From Mytilus californianus (taxonomy: Eukaryota > Mollusca > Bivalvia > Mytilida > Mytilidae): a DNA stretch of 64,000 nucleotides. Positions 33,401-45,726 of the stretch are shown here, one piece after another. The stretch covers positions 75,144,339 to 75,208,338 of the forward strand of contig NW_026262734.1 of the NCBI RefSeq assembly GCF_021869535.1. The letters run 5' to 3'. A program made the position numbers and the translations under genes. Position 1 is the stretch's first letter; each line of letters begins with the position of its first letter. The notes under the pieces are model-generated. The model saw only the letters and a program-made list of their open reading frames with translations, was not told the DNA's origin and made no database searches.

Positions 33401-35457
33401 TTCGATACCTTGCGCAAAAGATGCGCCTGTTTCTCCTCTACAAGACCTATATAGTCATACCCCGTGACACCCCTCATTATTTTTCTCTAGAAGCCATGGA
33501 ATAGGCCAACCCCCCTGTTTTTAACATTTTTTTTTTTTAATTTTGAGCACTAGTTTCAGATTTTTGAACATAGCGCCCTTCGATACCTTGCGCAAAAGAT
33601 GCGCCTGTTTCTCCTCTACAAGACCTATATAGTCATACCCCGTGACACCCCTCATTATTTTTCTCTAGAAGCCATGGAATAGACCAACCCCCTTGTTTTT
33701 AACATTTTTTTTTTAATTTTGAGCTCTAGTTTCAGATTTTTGAACATAGCGCCCTTCGATACCTTGCGCAAAAGATGCGCCTGTTTCTCCTCTACAAGAC
33801 CTGTATAGTCATACTCCGTAACACCCCACATTATTTTTCTCTAGAAGCCATGGAATAGGCCAATCCCCCTGTTTTTAACATTTTTTTTTTTTAATTTTGA
33901 GCACTAGTTTCAGATTTTTGAACATAGCGCCCTTCGATACCTTGCGCAAAAGATGCGCCTGTTTCTCCTCTACAAGACCTATATAGTCATACCCCGTGAC
34001 ACCCCTCATTATTTTTCTGTAGAAGCCATGGAATAGGCCAACCCCCCTGTTTTTAACATTTTTTTTTTTAATTTTGAGCACTAGTTTCAGATTTTTGAAC
34101 ATAGCGCCCTTCGATACCTTGCGCAAAAGATGCGCCTGTTTCTCCTCTACAAGACCTATATAGTCATATCCCTTGACACCCCTCATTATTTTTCTCTAGA
34201 AGCCATGGAATAGACCAACCCCCCTGTTTTTAACATTTTTTTTTAAATTTTGAGCTCTAGTTTCAGATTTTTGAACATAGCGCCCTTCGATACCTTGCGC
34301 AAAAGATGCGCCTGTTTCTCCTCTACAAGACCTATATAGTCATATCCCGTGACACCCCTCATTATTTTTCTCTAGAAGCCATGGAATAGGCCAACCCCCC
34401 TGTTTTTAACATTTGTTTTTTAATTTTGAGCTCTAGTTTCAGATTTTTGAACATAGCGCCCTTCGATACCTTGCGCAAAAGATGCGCCTGTTTCTCCTCT
34501 ACAAGACCTATATAGTCATATCCCGTGACACCCCTCATTATTTTTCTCTAGAAGCCATGGAATAGGCCAACCCCCCTGTTTTTAACATTTGTTTTTTAAT
34601 TTTGAGCTCTAGTTTCAGATTTTTGAACATAGCGCCCTTCGATACCTTGCGCAAAAGATGCGCCTGTTTCTCCTCTACAAGACCTATATAGTCAAACCCC
34701 GTGACACCCCTCATTATTTTTCTCTAGAAGCCATGGAATAGACCAACCCCCCTGTTTTTAACATTTTTTTTTTAATTTTGAGCTCTAGTTTCAGATTTTT
34801 GAACATAGCGCTCTTTAATACCTTGCGCAAAAGATGCGCCTGTTTCTCCTCTACAAGACCTATATAGTCATATTCCGTGACACCCCTCATTATTTTTCTC
34901 TAGAAGCCATGGAATAGGCCAACCCCCCTGTTTTTAACATTTTTTTGTTTAATTTTGAGCTCTAGTTTCAGATTTTTGAACATAGCGCCCTTCGATACCT
35001 TGCTCAAAAGATGCGCCTGTTTCTCCTCTACAAGACCTATATAGTCATACCCCGTGACACCCCTCATTATTTTTCTCTAGAAGCCATGGAATAGGCCAAC
35101 CCCCCTGTTTTTAACATTTGTTTTTTTTAATTTTGAGCTCTAGTTTCAGATATTTGAACATAGCGCCCTTCGATACCTTGCGCAAAAGATGCGCCTGTTT
35201 CTCCTCTACAAGACCTATATAGTCATATCCCGTGACACCCCTCATTATTTTTCTCTAGAAGCCATGGAATAGGCCAACCCCCCTGTTTTTAACATTTTTT
35301 TTTTTAATTTTGAGCTCTAGTTTCAGTTTTGAACATAGCGCCCTTCGATACCTTGCGCAAAAGATGCGCCTGTTTCTCCTCTACAAGACCTATATAGTCA
35401 TACCCCGTGACACCCCTCATTATTTTTCTCCAGAAGCCATGGAATAGGCCAACCCCC

Positions 35458-36944
35458 ATTTCTACAAATGTGTATCTTAGTTCAATTAAACAATGACATC
35501 AAAGGTGCTGTATTTTACAGGAAAGGACTACTTTTACATACGTTCTAAATTGAACAAATAATCCCTTGACAGATGCAGATTTACTGTGGTACTGAATATT
35601 AGCCTAAAAAGAGATGTGACTTGTTTTATCAATGGATGGGATAAATACCATTTCACGATAGAGTTGAAATTGCAATATTTGGACGGAATGTCTGCCTTTT
35701 TAAATATTTTTCATTTGACGGCCGTTGGTGTCTTATTCATTTTTTCGGTTTTTAGATATATCGCCTTATTGTTCGCTGGCTTATTGTTCGCTAGTTATTG
35801 TTCGCTAGCTTCAGCCTGGTGTATTTACACGTATCTTTACCTATCATACGATTGATTTGAGTTGTCTTTCATGGTTTTGACCATGACTTTATTTTTCGAT
35901 ATACTTTGCAAATGAACCTTTTATTATTTAATATTTGACATGCTTTTATTTGTCGTTATCAGATTGGTGTCCCTTTTTCCTTTCGTCTCTTAATGTTTTA
36001 TAATATTTAATTTCCTTGGGTATTTATTATATGACAGACATTTTTCTAGCAATTTCAGAAATATCGAATTCAAAGTGTTAGTCAGAATTTGTCTCTGTTA
36101 AAGTTGATAACTGGGATTGCATCATACTTTATTAAGCATCATTTCAAACGATCTCTTCTTCTGCAGTTAATCTTGTTTATTTACAATCTCCGATTTTTTC
36201 CCAAGGGAAAACGTTCGACAAAGGGATGTGTATATTTAAAAATAATTAATACAGGTCTTGTACTTCTTTTAATTCTAATAGTTGACATACACATTTCTTT
36301 CAAATAAAATTCAACTAACATTAAAAAAAAAGAATTTTGTAATTAATAATGATATATGTAAATAAATGTGTACACCAATTCGTTATATAGATTGTAATTT
36401 GGAAGGTGCACTTGATTAGCAATTGATGACTAATCTGCATATAAACATTTACCGCTGTGGATAGTAAAATATCAATTAATAGTTCATAGTAATTGGCTAA
36501 AAAAATGTCCTGTCCCAGGTATCTCTGATTAAAAGTGGACGAGAATGCCAATTTATATACTTGTTACACTTTTAAGACAACTATATTGCCACTTCAGTCT
36601 TTACAGTAATTTTCATTTTAAAATGTACTTTTAATAAGTAAGGCTTGATATTGTCATAGTTTTTTTTGGATTAAGACAAGTTGAACTTTTACTAATCCAA
36701 TTAGAAGTGGATTTTAAAACTATCACATATTGATTGAGTTAAGCAAAAATTTTTAGTTTCAATTTTTGTCTCGCATTAGAGTTATATATTTATATATAAA
36801 AGTTAAACTCTACGACATATCCATGTATAGGATCACCATTGAAGGTGATACACGGGTGGAAACACATTTTATATCAATAATTACTTTGAATATGTATATA
36901 TGTGTAAACCAAGCTCTCTGAAGAAAGGTTTTTAAAGGTTGTTC
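35458..36944. other. AT-rich non-coding DNA, no gene recognised
   Basis: Starts where the satellite ends. Open frames of 70-90 codons (for example 35586-35855) lack recognisable motifs. A short tandem GCTGGCTTATTGTTCGCTAG-like repeat occurs near 35770-35810. Confidence 0.6.
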
Positions 36945-37268
36945 TTATGTCGTGCTGTTGCACCACTGTCCCAGGCTTAGGGGGTGGGGGTTGAGCACTT
37001 ATTCTTTATGTGCCTGTCCCATGTCAGGAGCTTGTGGTTCACTTGTTGTCGTTGGTTCATATCTGTTATATTTGTTTTTCGTAACTTGTTTTGTTTTAAA
37101 TCAGGCCGGTAGTTTTCTCAATTGAATTGTTTCATATTTTTCAAGTTGGTTCCTTTTATAGTCGACTATACGGTATGAATTTTTCTCATTGATGAAGGCC
37201 GTACGGTTGCCTATTATTGCTTACATCAACTTCATTTCTTATTGGCAATCATACCATATCTCCTTATT
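36945..37268 (-). repeat. Mussel dispersed repeat family 1, copy 1
   Basis: Reverse-orientation copy of the family best seen at 52398-52770. Shared landmarks are GCACCACTGTCCCAGG, CAGGAGCTTGTGG, GTCGACTATACGGTATG, GAAGGCCGTACGGTTGCC and GGCAATCATACCATATC. It is non-coding, widely dispersed and probably non-autonomous. Confidence 0.8.
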
Positions 37269-37454
37269 TTTTTTGTTGTTCTTTTTAACTAAATACGTTT
37301 AATATTCTCAGGTAATTTAACATTTAAGAATCAGCTTTCAGTACCTGGGGGTACTTTAATATCGGTACTCTGTGTCTTTCATCATTAAAATGTAATTGTT
37401 TTTGGACTTAATTCAATATTGATTAGTTGAGCTATTTCCAACTGAATTTTACAG

Positions 37455-37745
37455 GGTTTTTTTTTCTTATATTGTGCTGTTACACCAGAGTGTTGAGCGC
37501 TGGTAAACGCGTTTAGTCAGGCCAAATTCTATATTGGCTTTCCCAAGTCAGATGCTTTCAATTCAGTGGATGTCGTTGGTTACTTTCTGTCATTTTTGTG
37601 TTAATTTTACTTTTGAAAAAATGTTTATTTTCGTTTGAAAAGTCAGTAACATTTTTCAAAGTCAATGCCTTATATACTAGTATCTGATAATACGGTATGA
37701 GTATTTGCTTATTGTTGACGACAGTACGAGCCACTGTAGTCGTAA
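37455..37745 (-). repeat. Mussel dispersed repeat family 1, diverged copy 2
   Basis: Carries the TGCTGTTACACCAGAGTGTTG start, a GGATGTCGTTGGTTA segment and an ATACGGTATGAGTATTTGC segment. The far end is lost. It is more diverged than copy 1. Confidence 0.65.
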
Positions 37746-38780
37746 TTCACACCATTTAGACTCTGTTTGATAGTTTGACCCCAGGAGTGTAAGGAATAAA
37801 TCGAAAAAAGAATGCATGCTAAGCATACTAATGCTTTTGAAGAGAAAATTGAAAATATTTGTTGAACGGACAGACTGGCGGACGGACAGACAGGATGATT
37901 GTAATATGAGTGCCGGTACAATATTTTGTCAGTGTATGTATCTTAGATGCTAGTGGTAAGGAATTCTGGATCAAAACGGGGTAATCTTTACTTGTTAAAA
38001 AATATTTTTTACTATTTAGAATAATAATTGCATGCCTACTCGATATTATTACAATAGCAAGTCACAAGGATAATGGAAGCTGTGAAACACCATTTTACAA
38101 TAAAAACTAAGCTTTTTGATACAAAGAAACAAGGAGAAAAATCAAACAAATTATGCAACAAAAAGTGATATCAAAACAAGTGTTGCTAGAATAATAATAT
38201 ATGCACTTAAAGCATAAAATATATAAACAGATTTTTATTAAATATGGAATTGACTGGTAGCAGGCCAGCCTCGATTACGGGTTCAATTATTTTGTTGGAC
38301 AATTCGATCGAGCGAATCGCTATCATTTCATCATCCTTAATATAAATGTAATATTTGTAGCTGGATATAAGACATACATCAGTATCATCATCATCATAAG
38401 TATTATAGCTTGAGGCTAAATCTTCGTCGTATTTATTATAGCTTGTAAGTTTTATAGCTTGAGGCTAAATTCTTATCTGATATTTTAGCCAATTTATGTC
38501 GAGAACTTATTTTATGCATGCATCTCTTTGCTACATAATTTTTATAAATGTCCAAGTTAAAGCCAATAGAGATCATAGAAGTATGTTTATCAAATGATCA
38601 TGTCTACTCATAATTAAAACAGTAAGAAAGGGATTGACTCGTCCGACTAAAACGAAGCACAAAAACAGCAAATACTAGTATTTCAAAATAAACTCCATGT
38701 ACAGATCAACTGAACACTTTCTTAAAAACTACTACAACTAATAAATACAGAATAATTATCCAGTCTAGAATATTAATCAA
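37746..38780. other. Non-coding DNA between repeat copies
   Basis: No gene. A GGACAGAC-rich stretch near 37868-37893 and a short duplicated segment TATTATAGCTTGAGGCTAAAT near 38400 and 38450 are the only visible structure. Confidence 0.55.
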
Positions 38781-38784
38781 TTAT

Positions 38785-39118
38785 TTCGTACTGTTACACC
38801 ACTGTCCCAGGAAAGTGGGCCCGTTAACTTCGCCACATTATGTATGGCGGTGACTGTCCCAAGTAATTAAGGAGCCTGTATTTCAGTGGTTATCATTTGC
38901 TGCTGTGCTTCCGTTCATTTTTTCTGTACATTAATTAGGCCGTTAGTTTTATCGTTTTTGTTGTTTTACATTTGTCATTTTGTGGCCTCTTATAGCTGAC
39001 TATTCGGTATGGGCTTTGCTCATTGTTGAAGGTCGTACGGTGGCCTATAGTTGTTAATTTCTGTGTCATTTGGTCTCTTGTGAAGAGTTGTCTCATTGGT
39101 AATCATACTACATCTTCT
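38785..39118 (-). repeat. Mussel dispersed repeat family 1, copy 3
   Basis: Nearly full-length reverse copy. It runs from ACTGTTACACCACTGTCCCAGG through CTATTCGGTATGGGC and GAAGGTCGTACGGTGGCC to GTCTCATTGGTAATCATAC. Confidence 0.8.
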
Positions 39119-40084
39119 TTTTTGTACATATCACAAATTAGGTAAAAAGTACATAAACACTCTAGAAAAGCAAGACCTTGTGTCATGTCAAAAGCACAGA
39201 GTGTCTGTAGGACCATTAGTGTTCATAACTGTATAGCAGATTATATGTAGTTTCTATAAAATGTAGTGATAATTTATCAGTAAAAGATACATGATTATTT
39301 GTAAGTGGGATTATATATAACTAAATAAATGAATATTTATATTAAAAGAAACATCAGAAACAAGAATATGTGTCCATTAGATTACACGCCAGTATCACAT
39401 TTCCGTGTAAAGTGAGTTCGAAATCCAGGAAAAAATCCAATTCAGTATGTAGTCTTAAACGTTTAAATCCCTCTACCCCTGTATCTGCGAATGCACGTTT
39501 AGGTATACACGATTAAAACCTCGTCCCATGCATTATTATAGTTAAAGACTAAAAAGTACTTTTTGATAAATGTATCAATGATATGAATTTCTGCCCACTT
39601 CAAATTATCGTGAAATAAATTAAAGAAAAATGTTTTTTTTAAGTTAGTCGCGTATACCTTTTACATTCGGGTGTGTTGGAATCCACTTTTTAAACGTTAA
39701 AACTTATAAAAACAAAAAAAGAGACAACCTTCTCGCTTCGGATTTCATTATTTTAATATTTTCATGCTAAATGTTTACTTGGTAGTTTTTAAAATTCATA
39801 TGTTGAGAAGAACTGAAATATGGGTCAAGTGAAATGACAAGAAAGATGGGTGTATTTGATTACAAGTTGCTAGCTTACTTATTCCATTAAAATATTTTTG
39901 TCAATAAAATCATTAAAAATTTAATAACAAAATATTGAAAGATTAAAAAAAGTAGCAAAAAATGCATGCAGTGTATGCTCCCCTCCGTCATGCTTCGTTG
40001 CAATAGGACGATATACGTTGAGTTAGGTCGGTTATGTCGAGTAAAGTCATTTTATTGGAAATCTCTAATATTTCATATGTTTTA
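39119..40084. other. AT-rich non-coding DNA
   Basis: No gene or recognised repeat seen across about 970 bp. Confidence 0.5.
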
Positions 40085-40317
40085 AACATCCCGAGTGTGG
40101 ATTAAACATGCATATGATATGGTGAATCAAACTGTAGCCTAATTGTTCATATTTTTGCTAATTTTACCAAAACTTTACCCTAGTACTGCATACATTTTGC
40201 AATGTCCTGATCGTGGATTAACTTTTAAATGCCTATGCTATTCCAAATTTAGCCTAATACTGCATATTAATTATCGCAACATCCTGAGTGTGGATTAAAT
40301 GTATGATGCTTATGTAA

Positions 40318-40410
40318 ATATAAAAATAAGAAGATGTGGTATAATTGACAATGAGACAACTATCACCAGAGACATATATTTATAAAGCCGTCGAAGAATT
40401 CTTATAAAAT
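40318..40410 (+). repeat. Fragment of dispersed repeat family 1 inside the minisatellite
   Basis: AAGATGTGGTATAATTGACA followed by ATGAGACAACTATCACCAGAG matches only the first end of the family seen at 52398-52770. Confidence 0.7.
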
Positions 40411-40989
40411 ATATTAAAGCCTAATACTACATATCATTTGCTACGTCCTGAGCGTGCATTTTACATACATATGATAATTTTAGTCAAAAACTAGCCTAAT
40501 TATGCATAATTGTACAACGTCCTGAGCGTGAAATAACCGCAAAATGCTAATTTTTGCCACTTGTTAGTCCATTATTTAGGTATTTAGTTACTTTACATGT
40601 CAGTCAAATTTGAGCCTAATATTGCACGTGCTGAGTGTGGGTTAAATGTAAAATGCTTATGTTAGTTAATTTAAGCCTAATACTACATATTATTTGCAAC
40701 GTCCTGAGGGAGGATTGGACATACATATGATAATGTTAGTTTTTTCTTTGACTCATGAGTTTGAATGTCCCTTTGGTATCTTTCACCTCTCTTTTAGCCT
40801 ATAATACTGCATATTTTTGTAACATCCTGAGCATGGATTAACTGTCAAATCCTAATTTTAGTCAATTTTTAACCTATAACTGCATACATTATTAAACGTA
40901 CTGAGAGTGGATTAACTTTTACATGTCTATGTCGGTCAAAATTTAGCATAATAATGCATATTTGTGCAACAACCTGAGCGTGGATTAAC

Positions 40990-41195
40990 TGTAAAAAGTA
41001 AGATAACAAGAATACCGAACTCCAAGGAAAATTCAAATCGGAAACTCCCTTATCAAATGGCAAAATCAAAAGCTGAAACACATCAAACGAATGGAAAACA
41101 ACTGTCATATTCCTGACTTGGTACAGGCATTTCCTTATGTAGAAAATGGTGGATTTAACCTGGTTTTATAGCTAGCTAAACCTCTAAAATGCTAA
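40990..41195 (+). repeat. Mussel dispersed repeat family 2, copy 1
   Basis: Carries AATACCGAACTCCAAGGAAA, TCAAATGGCAAAATCAAAAG, ACAACTGTCATATTCCTGAC and GAAAATGGTGGATTTAACC. The shorter second copy is at 57550-57650. It is inserted in the minisatellite. Confidence 0.75.
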
Positions 41196-41715
41196 AATGG
41201 TAATGTAATTAAATTTAAACCTAATACTGCATACAATCTGAAAGTACTAAATGTGGATTAAATTTAACATGTCTATTATAGTCAAATTTGAGCCTAATAC
41301 TACATATTTTTGCAACGTCCTGGGTGTGGGTTAGCTGTTTAATGCTTATGTAAGTAAATTTAAGCCAAATCTTCATATTATTTGCAATGTCTGGAGCGTA
41401 GATTGAACATACATAAATTTATGATAATGTGAGTCCAACTTTAGCCAGATTCTGAATATTATAGCAACGGCCTGAGAGTGGATTAACTGTTAAGTGCATA
41501 TATGCTAGTCCAATTTTATCGTTTTTGGGCATATTGTAGCAACGTCCTGAGTATGGATTAACTGTAAAGTGCTAATTTGAGTAAAACTTTAGCCTAATAC
41601 TGCATACATTTTGCAACGTCCTGATTGTTGATTATCTGTGCTTATTTGATTAGATTTAGTGTATATATTATTCCACATCTAGCCTAATACTGCAACATTC
41701 TGAGTATTAATAAAT

Positions 41716-42489
41716 TAATAATCGTGATAATAGGTTGAGATATCTCGCCTACTACCGTCTTTATGTAAGAACAGATTAGAATTCTTAACCATAGGAGAAA
41801 TAATAGCATGAAATATATAAAAGATACAAACAAAAAACAAACAAAAAACTCAATAAACCAAGCACTGTTTGCTAAATTGGTTTTAATCTAGGTATTAATA
41901 TTATGTGTTTGAAAATCATGATTGTTGTTTTAACAAGGTTTGGTATAGTTGTATTATATATATAATTAGTGCTCTTTTTGATTTGGAATAGTGCATGATT
42001 TGAATGATTGTGTGAGCTTAAAGTTTAAAATTGTTGATGTTTTGATAGCTTCAAGCTTTATTACACAAATACATGCTCTATATGAACTGATAGCTGTAGT
42101 ACAACACCAAATGAGCATACTTACATATATATAAGTTGGTACCTTCAATCTTTTTTACACATGATAGTTAATGCTCTGTAGGAACTTTTAACTGAAATGC
42201 AACACCATGAACACCTAATAAACATGTACTTTGTTGCTCGGTTTTTACGTTATACGTTGTTGTCGTGGCAATGTCATTGTGTCGAGTTTGATAGGCGTTT
42301 GGTATGTTCCCCCTCTCTTTTACAAGTCTAAGATGAATGGACTTGGCCTTTGATCATCTGGACAATATATTATTTCGTCAAAATAATTCAAAGAACACTA
42401 AAGGAAACCTGTTTACGTTTTTAGAATGGCACTTCATTTCAAAACAATAAAAAAAAATTTTTTTTTTATTTTATAGTAATACACTAACT
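41716..42489. other. AT-rich non-coding DNA
   Basis: No gene recognised. Two related blocks (near 42040-42140 and 42150-42230) share ACATG-T---ATGCTCT-TA-GAAC and a GCAACACCA/ACAACACCA segment, a weak internal duplication. Confidence 0.45.
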
Positions 42490-42770
42490 AAAACACGAAT
42501 AAATAAAATGCTCTGCGAGGCTTAATACGACTGCAGAGGTCGAACACTGAACAGTTGGGGTAAGTATGGACACTACATTCAAGCTTGATACAACTCTGAA
42601 TTTGGATTGTGATCAAATATATGACACAGCATAGGTTTCGGAGACGGAAAGAATGTTTTTTTTTTCCTATTATGGTATAATATCCAAAATCTAAATACAC
42701 GGTAAGATTCAGCACATCCAAGTACACCAATGATTTAATTAATTTATTTATCAATGACAATATTAGCTAA
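42490..42770 (+). repeat. Bivalve dispersed repeat family 3
   Basis: Contains ACGACTGCAGAGGTCGAACA, GAACAGTTGGGGTAAGTATG, TTCAAGCTTGATACAACTCT, TTTGGATTGTGATCAAATA and GACACAGCATAGGTTTC. I recognise this as a common bivalve repeat. A related start lies near 54185, and related TCTAAATACAC-type segments at 50040-50170. Confidence 0.7.
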
Positions 42771-43420
42771 GTTTTTAAAATGCTCCATAAAGGAATTCAG
42801 TTTAAGCTGTAATTGGTAGGAAAACTTTTATAAAATTAATTGATAATTTTTAACAATCTTAAAATAGAACAATCCATGAACAATAGTCACTAAAATTAAT
42901 ATATCTGAACCAGCAAAATTCTTAGTAACATTTAAGAAATAAAATGACAGCTTCTCATTTGCACATCACCTCAAAGATAAGACATAAATTATAAGCTAAA
43001 ACATTGTAAGGGAGATAACTCTAAATGTGAAAAAAAAACCAAACAATGAAATCGATCAAATATAAGCAATTAATCATAGCAAAAACCCCTACCATTCCTT
43101 TTTTGTTGAAATCAAACAAAGTTTAATTTTGGACCCTTTGGACCCTGATGTGAACCATTTTGAATCAAAGCACTGTAAGCGCTATAGGCAGTTAATCAAA
43201 AACATGATGAAAACTGTGGCAGTGTTGCTTAAATTGATTATCACAGCCTGTTATATCTCATGTTTCAGATTTTTTTTGGTCATGTGATGTACTGATTTCC
43301 ACTATCCTACACACTTTTCTCTAACTGGCAATATACCATTTTTTTCAAACGTTTATTATTCATTTTTAAATTACTTTAAAATATGTATCCTTTCGATGAT
43401 TGAATATTTGAGAAGATGTA
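42771..43420. other. AT-rich non-coding DNA
   Basis: No gene or clear repeat. Confidence 0.5.
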
Positions 43421-43421
43421 T

Positions 43422-43700
43422 GTACACTGTCCCAGGTAAGGGGAAGGTCGGGTGCCAGTAAACATGTTTAACCCTGCCAGATTACGTGTGTGTCTGTCCA
43501 AAGTCATTCAGTGGTTGTCATTTGTTGCTGTATATCATATTTATTTTTCATTATTGATTTGTACATAAATCAGGACGCTGGTTTTCTTATTGGAATTGTT
43601 TTATATTTTTCATTTCAAGGCCATTTACAGCTTTATACAATGCAGTATGTGTTTTGCACATTGTTATAGTCCGTATGTGACATACAGATGCTTACTTCTA
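43422..43700 (-). repeat. Mussel dispersed repeat family 1, copy 4
   Basis: Reverse copy with ACACTGTCCCAGGTAAGG, GTTTAACCCTGCCAGATTACG, GTCATTTGTTGCTG and TACAATGCAGTATGTGTTTT segments. Moderately diverged. Confidence 0.7.
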
Positions 43701-45726
43701 TCAATTTCTCAAAACACTGATGAATGAATTTTTCTTATGCAGGAATAATATCATCAGAATTAAGGTTTTCCACAGTGGTGTATAGTTTAATTCCACTATG
43801 TTCTAAGAGTTTTCATATGCCACATTAGCATTTTTAGTTAGATCAGCAGGTGTCACTGCGTACAAAAACTGATTTAATAATACTGGGAACAATCTGAGGT
43901 GTGGTAATTTTATTGTTTATCATGCATGGATCATATTACACAAAAAGATTATGTTGTTGGGCTAGAAATGCTTTTAATTTTCTTTTTTACATTATTGTAC
44001 TTCTAAGTGTCCAATCTATTACATTTACATCAAATTTCATACATATATTTTGTCTGTCTTTTTTTCAATATGTTTATATTCTTCATTTCTTACCTACTTT
44101 ATAAAACATATTTCATGTATCTGCACATTGTATCATCATTATGTATTCAAACTATCTTTATATAACTGATACCTGGGTTACTACTTGTATATGTATAGAT
44201 AGTGTGCAATAATACGATGTACATGTATCTCCCACATTTTATAGTAACAGTTGCGCAGACATATCATAGTTCTGATATTATCATTAGACAGCCTCTAAAA
44301 ATAGCTGGACCGTTACAGTAAACTCCATGACAAATTATATTCATATGTTTTAATCCCTGGCAATTTTGTAAAAATTCCTGTCAGAATTCTGAACCAAAAT
44401 TTGTCTGACTAGTCGTCATATGATAAGACCTGGTAAAAATTTTCATATATACATGTACTTTGATCATATCTGTAGATATACATGTATAACTATATTCAAA
44501 ACATCAAAAAGTTCTAAAGTTTCATAGCGGTCATTGAATTATTATGATGACTATTCAATGCAGCTACTAGATAGTATCATATATTGTACATGTATGTCTT
44601 GTCACTTCTAGGATATTAAAGCCAAGAATTGGAATCTAGCTGAAATAAAAAAAAAATACAAAAATTTATATTGTTTATTTAGACATACAATCATGATAAA
44701 ATATATTTACACAAGTTTTGTCCATGAAATTGAAAAGAAATCATTATGGGATCATGGGATATTCTTTTTTTAAGGTCAGATCAAAGTTTGATTTTCGACA
44801 AATTAAAAAGATGAGCAGATTGAGAGTCAGAGAGATAAAATTATGTTAAATTTTATTTCTTTCATTCAATTTTATACATACAATGTACATGTCATTTAAT
44901 ATAGTATACTCTAGTCTGCCTCTGTTGTAAGTTGACTCATGGTCTCTGATAGGTCTATCAGACAGAATTATATTGTGAATACCAAAATTTAGTAGTTAAT
45001 GTTTATTTGAGTTGACTTTTAGTGGTATCAATTGGTTGGCGTGGTACGACTTTGCAATAGTGTGAGTTGACTTGCTTCCCTGTGGAGAACACTGAGTTTG
45101 TTCAATTTAAGTTCTATGGTACGATGGCACAAATCAGATAATGCCTTACTATTACAGCAATTAAAGGTGATGTCTGATTGACCCGCCCCCTCCAAGTCCA
45201 TGATGTTACTTGAGATCTATACCAAGATTGGAATAAATAAACGGTTGGTCAAACATTCTTGGACTTTACACTTATTGAAAGATATAACTTCTTTAAAATT
45301 AGCCATAAATGAAGATTTTCTTTAGGCCCAGAAATAAAAAAAGTTCTGGTTTAGAAAAAAATTTCATTAACATTGTAATGTCAAAGTCGGACCACAGGCA
45401 CTTGTTTTTATGCATGGGAAGATCCACTATCAACGTATATTATGAGCTCCTAAATCTTCTCATGGATATAAACAAGTGCCTGAGAGTCGGATACTGGCTT
45501 CATGTCATGATCAAGATAATGTAGATCAAATTCTTCTATCCGCATATATTTCCCAATTCACATTTGCTCTTTATTGATTTTCGCTGATTTTATACATTTT
45601 TCAGACATCCGTACCTGTATAGTAATATATGAATGGGTTTTCTACATTTTCGTGTGACTTACTATGATCACACGATCTTTCTAGGTCTAATATCCATATC
45701 ACATTCTACGGTCATTCTCTGCAAAA
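43701..45726. other. About 2 kb non-coding DNA upstream of the LINE
   Basis: No gene recognised. Open frames at 43901-44104 and 45309-45524 have no motif support. AT-rich with scattered ATGTACATGTAT-type runs. Confidence 0.5.

Larger units (their letters stand above)
15796..35457 (-). repeat. 176-bp satellite array, reverse orientation (about 110 monomers)
   Basis: About 19.66 kb of tandem monomers, the reverse complement of the array at 1-1361. Spacing measured at CCATGG sites is 175-178 bp. Conserved landmarks per monomer are CATTATTTTTCTCTAGAAG, CCATGGAATAGGCCAA, a C5-C6 tract, CTGTTTTTAACATTT, a T tract, TTTTGAGCTCTAGTTTCAG, TTGAACATAGCGCCCTTCG, TTGCGCAAAAGATGCGCC and CCTATATAGTCATA. Several monomer subtypes alternate. 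Edge monomers (15796-17000) are a little more diverged. The array stops cleanly inside a monomer at 35457. There is no evidence of a real gene inside it. Confidence 0.97.
40085..41715 (+). repeat. Diverged minisatellite of about 78 bp with inserted repeats
   Basis: A unit of the type GCCTAATACTGCATA-TTTTGCAACGTCCTGAG-GTGGATTAACTG-AATGCT recurs about 16 times, for example at 40090, 40201, 40279, 40450, 40520, 40805, 40896, 40970, 41245, 41314, 41385, 41466, 41541 and 41620. Spacing is 71-81 bp where uninterrupted. Units differ by many substitutions, so the array is old. It is interrupted by fragments of other repeats at 40318-40410, about 40740-40797 and 40990-41195. Confidence 0.88.

Noticed and set aside
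15796..35457. Array with regular spacing as a CRISPR-like locus
   Set aside because: The whole 176-bp unit is repeated with no unique spacers, and the context is eukaryotic. It is ordinary satellite DNA.
35586..35855. 89-codon hydrophobic frame as a membrane protein
   Set aside because: AT-rich sequence readily gives Leu/Phe/Ile-rich frames. It contains a short tandem repeat and has no motif.
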